Notes: generated by a model from the sequence alone, not told the origin. Positions 1 through 9,857 are shown, numbered from the stretch's first letter. The stretch is 64,000 bases of DNA from Galbibacter marinus (GCF_000300875.1 NZ_AMSG01000007.1:1-64000), one strand, 5' to 3'. Translations and numbers: made by a program.

Positions 1-36
1 GTTGAAACCCGAAGCCTATCTATCGCATTAGGGTAG

Positions 37-414
37 ATGGGTAAGTTCACAGATGATATGGAGAAGCTTCTTGTGGAGCGCTATGGTATTAAGCCTGAGC
101 TGATGTCTGATAAAGAACTACATGATATCGACACCTATATCGAAACGTACCTCAGGGATAAATTTATTATATTTATCGACGGAAAAAAAGTGGAGTGGAA
201 TTTCATTGGCAAGCAATACGACACAGATGTTATGAAGGTCTATTTAGAAATTCCCAATTTAGACCGAGATAAATTCCAAAGTATTGGAGTACAAAGCAGT
301 GTTCTCTATGGGGTTTACCCCGATCAAAAGAATGTTATTCACATTAAAGTAAAAGATGTGAAGAAAAGCTATGTTTTGATTAAAGAGAAAAACAGTGCTG
401 TGTTAAAATTATAA
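37..414 (+). CDS. DUF6702-like protein, 5' end doubtful
   Basis: This 125-residue product resembles the C-terminal three quarters of the small secreted DUF6702 proteins of Bacteroidetes, which are usually about 160-170 residues with a signal peptide. The segment FTDDMEKLLVERYGI and the later YLRDKF region look like the family core. The same frame stays open upstream to base 1 and reads SLSIALG, which also looks like family sequence, but a TAG stop at 34-36 stands directly before the ATG. Either the gene is broken by this stop or there is a local sequence error; translation from ATG 37 would give a protein without a signal peptide. The function of the family is unknown. The assignment rests on recalled family similarity only. 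Confidence 0.55.
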   Translation: MGKFTDDMEKLLVERYGIKPELMSDKELHDIDTYIETYLRDKFIIFIDGKKVEWNFIGKQYDTDVMKVYLEIPNLDRDKFQSIGVQSSVLYGVYPDQKNVIHIKVKDVKKSYVLIKEKNSAVLKL

Positions 415-477
415 GATAAACTGCTCCAAAAACAAGAATATAATTATATTTCAACTTTAATATATTTACAATTCACA

Positions 478-2775
478 ATGCAAAAAATCAAACTATTAGT
501 AACAAGCTTAGGACTTTTGGTTTTCGGTCTTACCATCGCACAAGATGGAGAGAATGGCAGTCAAAAAGGACATGAAAACACCAACAAGTTCCGACAAATG
601 TATCAGGAGTTTTCCACTCCTAATTTATTTAGAACGGGATCTGGGGCTCCCGGTTCGGCCTACTACCAACAGCAGGCGGATTACAAAATGGACATCACGC
701 TAAATGATGACACTAAAGAAATTAGTGGGGAGCAAACCATCACCTACACTAACAATGCTCCTGAGGCTTTAGATTATCTATGGCTTCAATTAGATCAAAA
801 CATACGAACCAAAGACTCTAAAGCACTCTTAAAAGACGGTGAAGGTATGCCTCCTGCAGAAGAAACAGCCAGTTTTGTAAACAAGCATTATGTACCTGCT
901 TTCGATGGTGGATTTAATATTACCCAAGTTAAAGATGAAACAGGAAAAAATTTGCCTTACACCATCAATCAGACTATGATGCGAATAGAGATGGATAAGC
1001 CGCTAGAATCGGGAGAACAATTTGTTCTTAACATTAAGTGGTGGTATAAGATAAACAACCACGTTGTCGATCGAGCAAGAAGCGGTTATGAGGAATTCCC
1101 TGATGGGAACAGAAATTATGTTATTGCTCAATTTTATCCTCGTATGGCAGCCTATACCGATGTGGAAGGTTGGCAGACCCATCAATTTTGGGGCGATGGT
1201 GAATTCGCACTTCCTTTTGGAAATTTTGAAGTAAGCATTACTGTTCCTTCCGATCATATCATGGAAGCAACAGGTACGCTGCAAAACCCGGAAGAGGTGC
1301 TTACAGAGGACATGCTTAGAGAATACGAAAGATCGAAGTCTTCGTATAAAAGCCCTGTGTTTATTGTTACAGAAGAACAAGCTATAGTAAACGAAAAAGG
1401 ATACTCTACGGATAAAGCGACTTGGACCTATACGGCAGAGAATGTTCGAGATTTCGCATTTACTACTTCAAGAAAATATATTTGGGAGCGTCAAGCGGTA
1501 AAAATGGAAGATGGTAGTACGGTAATGGCTGTATCTATGTATCCTAAAGAAGGAAATCCCCTCTGGGAAGAATTCTCCACAAAAACGGTCATTCAGACTC
1601 TTAAAACTTATTCAAAACACACCTTTGACTACCCGTATCCTAAAGCGGTTTCTGTTCATGCTAAAAATCAAGGAATGGAATATCCTATGATTTCCTGGAA
1701 CCACGGTAGACCAGAGAAAGACGGAAGTTATAGCGATCGAACTAAATTTGGAATGATCAGTGTAATTATTCACGAGATCGGACATAACTTCTTTCCTATG
1801 ATTGTAAATTCTGATGAGCGTCAGTGGGGTTGGATGGATGAAGGTTTAAACACTTTTTGCCAGTACTTAACCGAGCAAGAGTTTGCAAGAAACAATCCAG
1901 CTGCAGTACCTTCAGGGGTATACCCATCAAGAAGAGGCGAACCTAGCAAAATTGTCAGCTATATGAAAGGCGATCAAAACTTTATCTCGCCAATTATGTC
2001 TAATCCTGAAAACGTACATCAACTTGGGGCAAATGCTTATGGTAAGCCATCCACTGCGTTAAACATCCTTAGGGAAACGGTGATGGGTCACGAACTTTTT
2101 GATTACGCCTTTAGAACTTATGCTCAACGTTGGATGTTTAAACATCCAACCCCTGAAGATTTTTTCCGAACCATGGAAGATGCCTCAGGAATAGATTTAG
2201 ACTGGTTTTGGAGAGCTTGGTTCTACACTACTGATAATGTAGATATAGGTATTGAACGAGTTAAAAAGTTCCATGTGACATCCAAACCAAACAATCGAGT
2301 AAAGGAAATTTTGGAGCAAAGAGGAATGAGTGAATCTGATTTACCAGAATTGCTATATCTGGTTGCAGAGGAGAGTGACGAATATAAAAATGAAGTTATC
2401 AAAAGGACTGAAAAAGAAAATTTCAAAACACTTAATGAATACTTGATGGATAATTTCACCCCTTCTGAGCGATCCAAATTAAAAACACCAAAGTATTTTT
2501 ACGAAGTTACCTTCATCAAGCCTGGAGGTATTCCTATGCCACTAATTGTTCAGTACACCTACGGAGATGGAACTAAGGAAACAATTACCTATCCGGTTGA
2601 GGTTTGGAGAAAAAATGATAATGAGCACAAAAGAGTGATCGCAAGTGATAAAGAAATCACCAGTATTGAAGTAGATCCAAAACTTCAAACTGCAGATGTG
2701 GATACTTCCAATAATAAGTGGCCAAAAGATCAGTCAGATTCTGATTTTGAAAACTTTAAGAAAAAGGTACAATAA
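478..2775 (+). CDS. M1 family metallopeptidase (secreted aminopeptidase)
   Basis: A zinc-dependent aminopeptidase of the gluzincin M1 family with a signal peptide at residues 1-22 ending in TIAQ, so it is exported, probably to the periplasm. The zinc site is HEIGH at residues 432-436, with the third ligand Glu455 in WMDEGLN. At 765 residues it carries the N-terminal beta domain, the catalytic domain and a C-terminal extension. It lies 63 bases after the DUF6702-like gene and ends at a strong terminator. The family trims N-terminal residues from peptides, which would fit scavenging of amino acids; the substrate cannot be read from the sequence. Confidence 0.9.
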   Translation: MQKIKLLVTSLGLLVFGLTIAQDGENGSQKGHENTNKFRQMYQEFSTPNLFRTGSGAPGSAYYQQQADYKMDITLNDDTKEISGEQTITYTNNAPEALDYLWLQLDQNIRTKDSKALLKDGEGMPPAEETASFVNKHYVPAFDGGFNITQVKDETGKNLPYTINQTMMRIEMDKPLESGEQFVLNIKWWYKINNHVVDRARSGYEEFPDGNRNYVIAQFYPRMAAYTDVEGWQTHQFWGDGEFALPFGNFEVSITVPSDHIMEATGTLQNPEEVLTEDMLREYERSKSSYKSPVFIVTEEQAIVNEKGYSTDKATWTYTAENVRDFAFTTSRKYIWERQAVKMEDGSTVMAVSMYPKEGNPLWEEFSTKTVIQTLKTYSKHTFDYPYPKAVSVHAKNQGMEYPMISWNHGRPEKDGSYSDRTKFGMISVIIHEIGHNFFPMIVNSDERQWGWMDEGLNTFCQYLTEQEFARNNPAAVPSGVYPSRRGEPSKIVSYMKGDQNFISPIMSNPENVHQLGANAYGKPSTALNILRETVMGHELFDYAFRTYAQRWMFKHPTPEDFFRTMEDASGIDLDWFWRAWFYTTDNVDIGIERVKKFHVTSKPNNRVKEILEQRGMSESDLPELLYLVAEESDEYKNEVIKRTEKENFKTLNEYLMDNFTPSERSKLKTPKYFYEVTFIKPGGIPMPLIVQYTYGDGTKETITYPVEVWRKNDNEHKRVIASDKEITSIEVDPKLQTADVDTSNNKWPKDQSDSDFENFKKKVQ

Positions 2776-2794
2776 TTGAACCTAACCTAAAATT

Positions 2795-2830
2795 AATCGA
2801 GTCCTTGATTTATCATGGACTCGATTTTTG
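2795..2830 (+). terminator. rho-independent terminator after M1 peptidase
   Basis: A 10-bp perfect stem (AATCGAGTCC paired with GGACTCGATT), a 12-base loop and a T run. It closes the M1 peptidase transcript and separates it from map. Confidence 0.85.
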
Positions 2831-2887
2831 TTAATAGCCCATTTTCAGTCTTCATAAAAATGAAGCGCGAAAACAAAAAATAATAAC

Positions 2888-2895
2888 TACTTTTG
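2888..2895 (+). promoter_or_regulatory. -7 promoter element for map
   Basis: TACTTTTG matches the Bacteroidetes -7 consensus TAnnTTTG, 56 bases before the map start and downstream of the previous terminator. No clear -33 TTG is visible, so the call rests on the -7 box and position. Confidence 0.4.
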
Positions 2896-2951
2896 CTCCA
2901 CAACTAGCCAATACTAAATTAAAGAAGTATTAGATTCTAAAATAACAGTAT

Positions 2952-3767
2952 ATGATTGAGTTAAAAACGCTTGAGGAAATTGAGTTGATGAGAGAAAGTG
3001 CGCTAATAGTCTCCAAAACTTTGGGAATGTTAGCTACGGAATTAAAGCCAGGTGTTACTACCAAACATTTAGATAAAATTGCAGAAGATTATATCAGAGA
3101 GCAAGGTGCTGAACCTGGGTTTTTGGGTTTATACGGCTGTCCTTCTACCTTACTGACCTCCACCAATGAGGCAGTAGTTCATGGTCTTCCAACTGATAAA
3201 CCACTTGAGGAAGGTGATGTCGTATCCATTGATTGTGGTGCGCTAAAAAATGGTTTTTATGGCGATCATGCATTCACTTTCGAGATTGGTGAAGTGAAAC
3301 CTGAGACTAAAAAATTACTTCAAGTAACCAAAGATTCACTATATATCGGAATTCGGGAGTTCAAACAAGGGAACCGTGTGGGTGATGTGGGTTATGCAAT
3401 CCAAAAATACTGTGAAGATCATGGATATGGAGTTGTCAGAGAACTAGTGGGTCATGGTCTTGGAAAAAAGATGCACGAAGACCCTGAGATGCCTAATTAC
3501 GGTAAAAGGGGACGTGGTAAAAAGTTCCAAAACGGAATGGTCGTGGCGATCGAACCAATGATAAATATGGGAACACATCGTATTAAGCAATTGAAAGATG
3601 GTTGGACTATTGTTACCGCTGATGGCAAACCAAGTGCTCACTTTGAACACGATGTAGCCCTTATTGATGGTAAACCAGAAATTTTATCTACCTTTAATTA
3701 CATCTATGAAGCCTTGGGTATTAAGAGTGATGAGGAAGACGAATTTAAAAATCATGTAACAATCTAA
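2952..3767 (+). CDS. map: methionine aminopeptidase type I
   Basis: Removes the initiator methionine from nascent cytosolic proteins. The five metal ligands of the pita-bread fold are visible: Asp94 (SIDCGA), Asp105 (GDHAF), His168 (GHGLG), Glu201 (AIEPM) and Glu232 (FEHDVAL). The conserved substrate-side His is in VVHGLP. At 271 residues it has the usual type I length, and it lacks the zinc-finger N-terminal extension. The next gene begins 6 bases after the stop, so both are probably one transcript. Confidence 0.95.
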   Translation: MIELKTLEEIELMRESALIVSKTLGMLATELKPGVTTKHLDKIAEDYIREQGAEPGFLGLYGCPSTLLTSTNEAVVHGLPTDKPLEEGDVVSIDCGALKNGFYGDHAFTFEIGEVKPETKKLLQVTKDSLYIGIREFKQGNRVGDVGYAIQKYCEDHGYGVVRELVGHGLGKKMHEDPEMPNYGKRGRGKKFQNGMVVAIEPMINMGTHRIKQLKDGWTIVTADGKPSAHFEHDVALIDGKPEILSTFNYIYEALGIKSDEEDEFKNHVTI

Positions 3768-3773
3768 ACTTCC

Positions 3774-4541
3774 TTGAAGCGCGTTTTTAAATTTATCTTA
3801 AATAGAGTTCCACGCCCTTTTCTTATAAAAATAAGTTATTGGGTCAGTCCAATTGTGGCCTTTTTCTACAGAGGTGAGGGTTACATTGATCCTATTGATG
3901 GAAAAAACTACCGCTCTTTCTTACCTTATGGATATGAAAATCAACGAGAAAACGTATTGGCTCCAGGAACTTTATCCTTGGAGCGTCACCGTTTATTATG
4001 GTTGTATTTAAGGGAAACAGATTTTTTTAAAAAACCTATAAAATTATTACACTTCGCACCCGAACAAGCGTTTTATAAGCGTTTTAAGATTCAGAAGAAT
4101 CTGGAGTACACAACCACTGATATTGAATCTCCCCTAGCGACAGTAAAAGCTGATATCTGCAACCTTCCCTTTGAAGATAATCAATATGATGTGATTCTCT
4201 GTAATCACGTTTTAGAACACATCCCAGATGATCGTAAAGCTATGCAGGAATTGTATCGTGTAATGAAACCTGGCGGTTGGGGTATTTTTCAAATACCACT
4301 CGATATGCAGCGTTCCACCACATTTCAGGATGATCGTATTACGGATCCCAAAGAGCGAGCAAAAATCTTCGGTCAGTATGACCATGTAAGAGTCTATGGA
4401 ATGGATTATTTTGAAAAGCTAAGAAGTGTTGGTTTTCAGGTGGAAGAAGTATTGCTTCAAAATACCTTAACGCCTGAGCAAATCAAGCGCTACGGATTGA
4501 ATCCATCTGAAATACTGCCACTTTGTAAAAAGGTTCTTTAG
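3774..4541 (+). CDS. class I SAM-dependent methyltransferase
   Basis: A methyltransferase with a Methyltransf_11-like core. TTDIES is the acidic loop after beta-2, ADICNLPFEDNQYDV is motif II with the start of beta-4, NHVLEHIPDD is the post-motif helix and VMKPGG is motif III. The usual GxGxG of motif I is replaced by LLHFAPEQAF. The start is TTG at 3774, only 6 bases after the map stop and without a better ATG, which suggests translational coupling to map. The substrate is unknown. It is convergent with apbE and separated from it by 3 bases. Confidence 0.8.
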   Translation: MKRVFKFILNRVPRPFLIKISYWVSPIVAFFYRGEGYIDPIDGKNYRSFLPYGYENQRENVLAPGTLSLERHRLLWLYLRETDFFKKPIKLLHFAPEQAFYKRFKIQKNLEYTTTDIESPLATVKADICNLPFEDNQYDVILCNHVLEHIPDDRKAMQELYRVMKPGGWGIFQIPLDMQRSTTFQDDRITDPKERAKIFGQYDHVRVYGMDYFEKLRSVGFQVEEVLLQNTLTPEQIKRYGLNPSEILPLCKKVL

Positions 4542-4544
4542 CAT

Positions 4545-5582
4545 TTATTGCTGTAGCAGTTCTTGAAATCCTTTTGTTTTGTACTCACTTAAATCTCCAT
4601 CTTTATCGGCGACAATAATATAGGCCTCAATTTCGGAGTTCTCCTTTAAAAAAGCTTTGGTTTTCTCCAAAGGCATCACCATCAACGCCGTTGCATAGGC
4701 ATCAGCGATGATGCACTTATCAGCAATAACCGCAACACTTAATACATTGCTCTTTTTGGGATAACCTGTGTGTGGATCAACAATATGAACATAATGTTCT
4801 TTGGTAATAGGATCTACTCTAAATTTTCTATAGTTACCACTAGTAGCCATTGCTTTATTTTTAAGCTTTACCTTGGCTATGAAAACATCCTGTTTTTTGG
4901 TTTGAATCGGACTCTCAATGGCCACCACCCAATTTTTTGTTTTATTAGCAAAATCCTTATCCCCCTTTACCATAAGCTCACCCCCTATGGCTATAGAATA
5001 ATCTTCCACTCCATTCTGCTCCAGTACTTGAGCAATGAGATCCACAGTATACCCCTTTAACAAGGCATTGAAGTTTAATTTAGTCTTGAGATTTTCTCTT
5101 ATTATCCTATTGTCATGTGATAAATAAACCTTTCCAAAACCAATGTACTCCATTAAACTATCTACCTCATTATTTCCCATACCTCTTAAAGAAGGCTCAG
5201 AACCAAATCCCCAAGCATCTATTAATCCACCGATAGTGGGGTCAAAATAACCTTCTGTCTGTCGCCACACCTCCTTTGCTGTGGTATACACTTCTTTAAA
5301 ATGGGAATTAATAACCCTGCTAGAATCTCCACTATTAATAGCTGATAAATCTGAGGTGGGTAAGTAAGTAGACAGAGATGAATTAATTTTTTCAAAAACC
5401 TGTTGAATTTCCTGCTTAATTAAAAGCGAGTCTTTTATAGCCTGATAACGTATCTGGTAAGTGGATCCCAAAACGTATCCTTCTTCGACTTTTACATCTG
5501 GAGTCTTCTCAATGGTGCAACTTCCAAATAGCATCAACAATCCTAGAAGTGGGGTTAAAGGATTAAATTTCGGTAATTCCAT
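4545..5582 (-). CDS. apbE: FAD:protein FMN transferase (ApbE), lipoprotein
   Basis: ApbE transfers FMN from FAD onto Thr or Ser of target proteins, the modification that NqrB and NqrC need. The product has a lipoprotein signal with Cys22 (LFGSC), the ApbE signature DPHTGYP and the Mg2+-binding segment ADAYATALMVM near the C-terminus. At 345 residues it is of normal length. It overlaps the upstream small gene by 20 bases and lies about 3 kb downstream of nqrF on the same strand, with two plus-strand genes between. Linkage to nqrA-F supports the Nqr subunits as its targets. Confidence 0.93.
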   Translation of the reverse strand: MELPKFNPLTPLLGLLMLFGSCTIEKTPDVKVEEGYVLGSTYQIRYQAIKDSLLIKQEIQQVFEKINSSLSTYLPTSDLSAINSGDSSRVINSHFKEVYTTAKEVWRQTEGYFDPTIGGLIDAWGFGSEPSLRGMGNNEVDSLMEYIGFGKVYLSHDNRIIRENLKTKLNFNALLKGYTVDLIAQVLEQNGVEDYSIAIGGELMVKGDKDFANKTKNWVVAIESPIQTKKQDVFIAKVKLKNKAMATSGNYRKFRVDPITKEHYVHIVDPHTGYPKKSNVLSVAVIADKCIIADAYATALMVMPLEKTKAFLKENSEIEAYIIVADKDGDLSEYKTKGFQELLQQ

Positions 5583-5922
5583 TAAAGTTTATTATATATT
5601 TATCACCCTTGATCACCGCTTTTGAATAATCATTTGCATTGGCAATCCCCACTCCTGCATAATAGGTTCTTGCCTTAAAGTTTAAGGCATGTTGTTTCAC
5701 TATTTCCATATAGGTGACATCATAAGTTGCAGGGTTATTAGGGTAGCTTATTGCTCGAACGATAACAAAATGAAGCTTCTTATTCTTCAAGCAAACGAAT
5801 TGAGGGTCTTTTTTTAGCTTTGAGTTGACAGTCATAAACTCAAACCCTTCTTTTTCGAGCTCTTTACCAACGACATTCATCGCCAAGTTATGGAGCTCTT
5901 GCTCTGTAAATTCCTCAGGCAT
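5563..5922 (-). CDS. small conserved protein linked to Nqr/ApbE
   Basis: A 119-residue soluble protein without signal peptide or membrane segment, and with no recognisable catalytic motif. Similar flavobacterial proteins are, as far as I recall, listed under names such as 'Na+-translocating NADH-quinone reductase subunit F', although this one has none of the NqrF domains. It overlaps apbE by 20 bases, so the two are translated together. A role in Nqr assembly or flavinylation is an inference from position alone. Confidence 0.7.
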   Translation of the reverse strand: MPEEFTEQELHNLAMNVVGKELEKEGFEFMTVNSKLKKDPQFVCLKNKKLHFVIVRAISYPNNPATYDVTYMEIVKQHALNFKARTYYAGVGIANANDYSKAVIKGDKYIINFNGITEI

Positions 5923-6092
5923 CTTTTTGTTGCTATCTTAAAATTTTCCAAATGCAATCTAACAAATTAAATTGAATTCATCGGAAAATTCACAAACTAA
6001 AACCAACGCTTTTAGAGGATTTACTTTAGGATATTTTATTGTGGCATAAAACTTGTTTTATTCACTTTGAAAATCAATAAAACATACTCAAA

Positions 6093-7901
6093 ATGCGAAT
6101 CATTCTCATGTTTTTAATACTTTGTTTCTCTTGGAGCAATGCCCAGTACGCGACCATTAAGGGTCGTGTAACTGATGTAAAAACCAATAAGGCATTAGTT
6201 GGAGTCTTAGTCACTAACCAGTATACCCAAGTCACTACTGTAACTGATCAAAACGGAAAATATTCCATCAAAGCAGAAAAAGGGAATACCCTAGGCTTTA
6301 CATTAAAAGAATATCAACCCTTGGAGATTACAGTTAAAAACGACTCTGAAATAAATGTTCAATTAAAAAAGCACTCGCCTGAAGAACTTAATAACGAGGT
6401 GCTCTATGAGGAAGTTGTACAGATATCCGCGCCACCAGCCCGGATTAAAGGCGTAAGCAAAACCTTTATTCCTGTTTCACATCAAAGGATTCCCATACCC
6501 ACAAACACAGAAAGTTACGCAAAGATTACAGAGAATGGTTTTCTACAAGTTCGTTATAAACCTCTTTCTACTTTTTCAATAGATGTAGACAAGGCCTCTT
6601 ATAGTAATATGAGACGCATGATAAACAATGGGACTAAAATACCAAAAGATGCCATTAAAGTGGAAGAACTGATCAATTACTTTACTTATAATTACAAGCA
6701 GCCAAAATCAAAAGATCCAATATCCATAGCAACAACATTAAGCAAAGCGCCATGGAATAAGGACCATCAACTTCTAAAAATAGGTTTACAAGGCAAAGAA
6801 GTACCTTTAGAGGACATTCCTGCATCTAATTTAGTTTTTCTAATCGATGTGTCAGGCTCCATGAATGCTCCCAATAAATTGCCGCTATTAAAGTCTGCTT
6901 TTAAAGTTCTAGTTGAAAAATTAAGACCCCAGGACAAAGTATCAATTGTTACATACGCTGGCTCTGCTGGCCTAGTGCTTGCTCCTACCTCAGGAGATAG
7001 GAAACAAACTATTATTGCCGCTCTGGATTCATTGCGGGCTGGAGGCTCCACCGCTGGAAGTAAAGGAATCAAATTGGCCTATGAAACCGCAGAGGAGAAT
7101 TTTGTCAAAAATGGGAACAACCGAGTGATCATTGCCACCGATGGAGACTTTAATGTTGGACCTTACAAGGATAGCGAAATGGAAGACTTAATTGTAGAAA
7201 AACGAAAATCAGGAGTTTTTTTAAGTTGTTTAGGATTTGGGATGGGGAATTACAAAGATTCTAAGATGGAAACCCTTTCTAGCAAGGGCAACGGTAATTA
7301 TGCTTATATCGATACAATGCAAGAGGCGCAGCGAATCTTAGGAACCGAATTTGGTGGAACTATGTACACCATTGCTAAGGATGTTAAGTTACAGTTGGAA
7401 TTTAATCCCGCCCAGGTTCAAGCCTACCGTTTAATAGGCTATGAAAACAGGCTATTAAATGATGAGGATTTTAAAGACGACACTAAGGATGCAGGTGAAC
7501 TGGGAAGTGGCCACATAGTAACAGCTCTATATGAAATTATTCCAACAGGAATTCAAAGTAAATATTTAAAGGATATTGATTCTTTAAAATATTCTAAGGT
7601 AGCCCCGAGTAAAGATTTTAAAAATGAGTTTGTAACTGTAAAGTTCAGATACAAAAAACCCAATGCTCAAAAAAGTAAAGAGGTTGTACATACCGTGGGA
7701 AGTACTATAGAAAAGACAGATACCGACTTTAACTTTGCCGCTGCTGTAGCAATGTGGGGTATGTACTTAAGAGAGTCTGAATATCTAAATGGCGCCACCA
7801 AGGAGCAGATTATAACATTAGCGCAGCAAAACAAGGGTCAAGATCCTGAAGGTTACAGAGCGGAATTTGTACGTCTTATAAAAAGTTACCATCAAAATTA
7901 G
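6093..7901 (+). CDS. von Willebrand factor A domain protein (YfbK-like)
   Basis: An exported 602-residue protein. Residues 1-17 are a signal peptide. About 19-92 form a carboxypeptidase-regulatory-like beta sandwich (IKGRVTDVKTNKALVGV). About 150-240 resemble the VWA-associated N-terminal domain of YfbK. About 243-410 are the vWA domain with MIDAS residues Asp252, Ser254 and Ser256 (DVSGSM) and the later ATDGDFN, and the rest is the DUF3520-type C-terminus. MIDAS proteins bind a divalent cation and a protein ligand. The partner is unknown; it lies divergently from the apbE gene pair. Confidence 0.85.
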   Translation: MRIILMFLILCFSWSNAQYATIKGRVTDVKTNKALVGVLVTNQYTQVTTVTDQNGKYSIKAEKGNTLGFTLKEYQPLEITVKNDSEINVQLKKHSPEELNNEVLYEEVVQISAPPARIKGVSKTFIPVSHQRIPIPTNTESYAKITENGFLQVRYKPLSTFSIDVDKASYSNMRRMINNGTKIPKDAIKVEELINYFTYNYKQPKSKDPISIATTLSKAPWNKDHQLLKIGLQGKEVPLEDIPASNLVFLIDVSGSMNAPNKLPLLKSAFKVLVEKLRPQDKVSIVTYAGSAGLVLAPTSGDRKQTIIAALDSLRAGGSTAGSKGIKLAYETAEENFVKNGNNRVIIATDGDFNVGPYKDSEMEDLIVEKRKSGVFLSCLGFGMGNYKDSKMETLSSKGNGNYAYIDTMQEAQRILGTEFGGTMYTIAKDVKLQLEFNPAQVQAYRLIGYENRLLNDEDFKDDTKDAGELGSGHIVTALYEIIPTGIQSKYLKDIDSLKYSKVAPSKDFKNEFVTVKFRYKKPNAQKSKEVVHTVGSTIEKTDTDFNFAAAVAMWGMYLRESEYLNGATKEQIITLAQQNKGQDPEGYRAEFVRLIKSYHQN

Positions 7902-7939
7902 TATCTTTAAAGGGCTAATTCATTAAATATAAAAGTCTT

Positions 7940-8464
7940 ATGAAAACTTTTAGACCCAATAACCCACTATTCGTACTTCTAATCCTCAGTCTATGTATAT
8001 CTTGTAACAGTGAGAAAAAAGATAAGAACAATTCCGAAAACAACATGGAAATGACTGCGGAAACAGAACCCCTGAAAATTGAAATTGTGGAAAATTATTT
8101 TACTAAAAATGATATGACTCCAAGAGTTATTCAATATTTTACCATCGATAATCAGGAGGATTTTGATAACCAATTTGGGGTAGCAAAGACCATGGACAAC
8201 GCCATAAGTACAATAGATTTTGATAAGACACGAATCGGGGCTATTGTAATGCCAGCTACAGATATTAAAACGAGCATTGAGATTACTCAGGCGGAGCGAT
8301 TTGGCTCTGGAGCTTTTATCACCTACAAAACTAAACAAGGAGATAAGCAGTCTTTTACAACTACTCCAACACTAATTTTTAAATTACCAGTAGATAATAA
8401 ATTAAAGACCTTGGAATTCAAGTCAGGTGGAGACAGTAAGATGATCACCATCCCATCGAAGTAG
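7940..8464 (+). CDS. hypothetical lipoprotein
   Basis: A 174-residue protein of unknown function. It starts with a lipoprotein-like signal ending at Cys22 (LCISC), followed by a Lys/Asn/Glu-rich linker (residues 23-42) typical of surface or periplasmic lipoproteins. The remainder is predicted beta-rich and has no motif I recognise. It lies 38 bases after the VWA gene on the same strand and shares its terminator, so the two are probably co-transcribed. Confidence 0.7.
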   Translation: MKTFRPNNPLFVLLILSLCISCNSEKKDKNNSENNMEMTAETEPLKIEIVENYFTKNDMTPRVIQYFTIDNQEDFDNQFGVAKTMDNAISTIDFDKTRIGAIVMPATDIKTSIEITQAERFGSGAFITYKTKQGDKQSFTTTPTLIFKLPVDNKLKTLEFKSGGDSKMITIPSK

Positions 8465-8473
8465 AACTCAAAA

Positions 8474-8520
8474 TATAACATAAAAAAAACCGCCTATAGA
8501 GCGGTTTTTTTTATGTTATA
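8474..8520. terminator. bidirectional terminator, perfect 20-bp palindrome
   Basis: Two perfect 20-bp arms (8474-8493 and 8501-8520) flank a 7-base loop. The core is CCGC/GCGG framed by A8 and T8, so it can terminate both the lipoprotein transcript on plus and the nqr operon on minus. Confidence 0.93.
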
Positions 8521-8538
8521 GTAATTTCGGTTTCTTAA

Positions 8539-9831
8539 TTATCCTCCGAAATCATCGAATCGTACATTCTCAGGCGGAACACCAAAATCATCACACATTT
8601 TCTCAACAGCCTTATTCATCAGTGGAGGACCACAGAAGTAGAATTCTATATCCTCTGGTGCTTCATGATGGTTTAAGTAATTGTCGATTACAGCTTGGTG
8701 AACAAACCCAACAAAGCCATCACCTTCAGCTTCCATTGAATCCTTAACTTTCCAATTATCCTCTTCTAAAGGTTCTGAAAGCACGATGTGGAATTTAAAG
8801 TTTGAGAATTCACGTTCTAGTTCTCTAAAATGCTCTAAATAGAATAGCTCACGTTTTGAACGACCTCCGTACCAGTATGATACTTTTCTACCTGTTCTAA
8901 GGGTTTTGAATAGGTGGTACAAGTGTGAACGCATTGGTGCCATACCTGCTCCACCGCCAACGTATACCATTTCAGATTCACTTGGATTGATAAAGAATTC
9001 ACCGTAAGGTCCTGAAATAATAACTTTATCTCCTGGCTTTTTAGCAAATATATAAGAAGAAGCGATCCCAGGATTTACATCCATCCAACCGTTCTTATTA
9101 CGATCCCATGGTGGTGTTGCAATACGAACATTCAACATAATTTCTCTTCCCTCTGCTGGGTAAGAAGCCATGGAGTAAGCTCTTTCTACAACTTCGTCAT
9201 TCTTCATTACAAGTGGCCAAAGGTTGAACTTATCCCATTCCAATTGGAATTTATTAGGATCGTCATGCTCCTCTGGGTGAGCCGTAATATCCATATCCTG
9301 AAATTTAACTTCCCCTTTAGGAATTTCAATCTGAATATATCCTCCTGGTTGATAGTCCATATCTTCAGGAAGTTTAACAACGAATTCTTTAATAAAAGAA
9401 GCAACGTTCCAGTTACGGACAACTTCAGCTTCCCATTTCTTAATACCGAAAACTTCTTCAGGAACTTGTATAACCAAATCTTGTTTGATTTTCACCTGAC
9501 AGCTAAGACGCCATCCTTCGGCAATTTCTTTACGTGTAAAGTGTGGCTCTTCAGTTGGAAGGATTTGACCTCCTCCTTCTGTAACGATACATTTACACTG
9601 AATACAGGTTCCTCCTCCTCCACATGCAGAAGGTAAGAATATTTTACTATTTCCTAAGGTGGACAACAAGGTCCCTCCTGAGGATACTTCTAAATCTTTC
9701 TCCCCATTGATCTTTACGGTCACTGGACCAGATGGCAATAGCTTAGACTTGGCAAACAAGAGAGCTAATACCATTAAAATAATGAGTGTTAGAAAGACTA
9801 ATAAACTTGCTATGATTACTGAATAATCCAT
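8539..9831 (-). CDS. nqrF: Na+-translocating NADH:quinone reductase subunit F
   Basis: NqrF is the electron entry subunit: NADH to FAD to a 2Fe-2S cluster. Residues 4-27 are the single membrane anchor. The ferredoxin domain has cluster ligands Cys70, Cys76, Cys79 ([10 protein letters not shown]) and Cys111. Then follow the FAD-binding RAYSMASYP, the NAD-binding [12 protein letters not shown] and the usual C-terminal [10 protein letters not shown] and FDDFGG. At 430 residues it is slightly longer than the Vibrio protein through insertions in the flavin domain. Last gene of the nqrABCDEF operon. Confidence 0.97.
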   Translation of the reverse strand: MDYSVIIASLLVFLTLIILMVLALLFAKSKLLPSGPVTVKINGEKDLEVSSGGTLLSTLGNSKIFLPSACGGGGTCIQCKCIVTEGGGQILPTEEPHFTRKEIAEGWRLSCQVKIKQDLVIQVPEEVFGIKKWEAEVVRNWNVASFIKEFVVKLPEDMDYQPGGYIQIEIPKGEVKFQDMDITAHPEEHDDPNKFQLEWDKFNLWPLVMKNDEVVERAYSMASYPAEGREIMLNVRIATPPWDRNKNGWMDVNPGIASSYIFAKKPGDKVIISGPYGEFFINPSESEMVYVGGGAGMAPMRSHLYHLFKTLRTGRKVSYWYGGRSKRELFYLEHFRELEREFSNFKFHIVLSEPLEEDNWKVKDSMEAEGDGFVGFVHQAVIDNYLNHHEAPEDIEFYFCGPPLMNKAVEKMCDDFGVPPENVRFDDFGG

Positions 9832-9857
9832 ATCCTACTTAACTAATAAGATTTATA

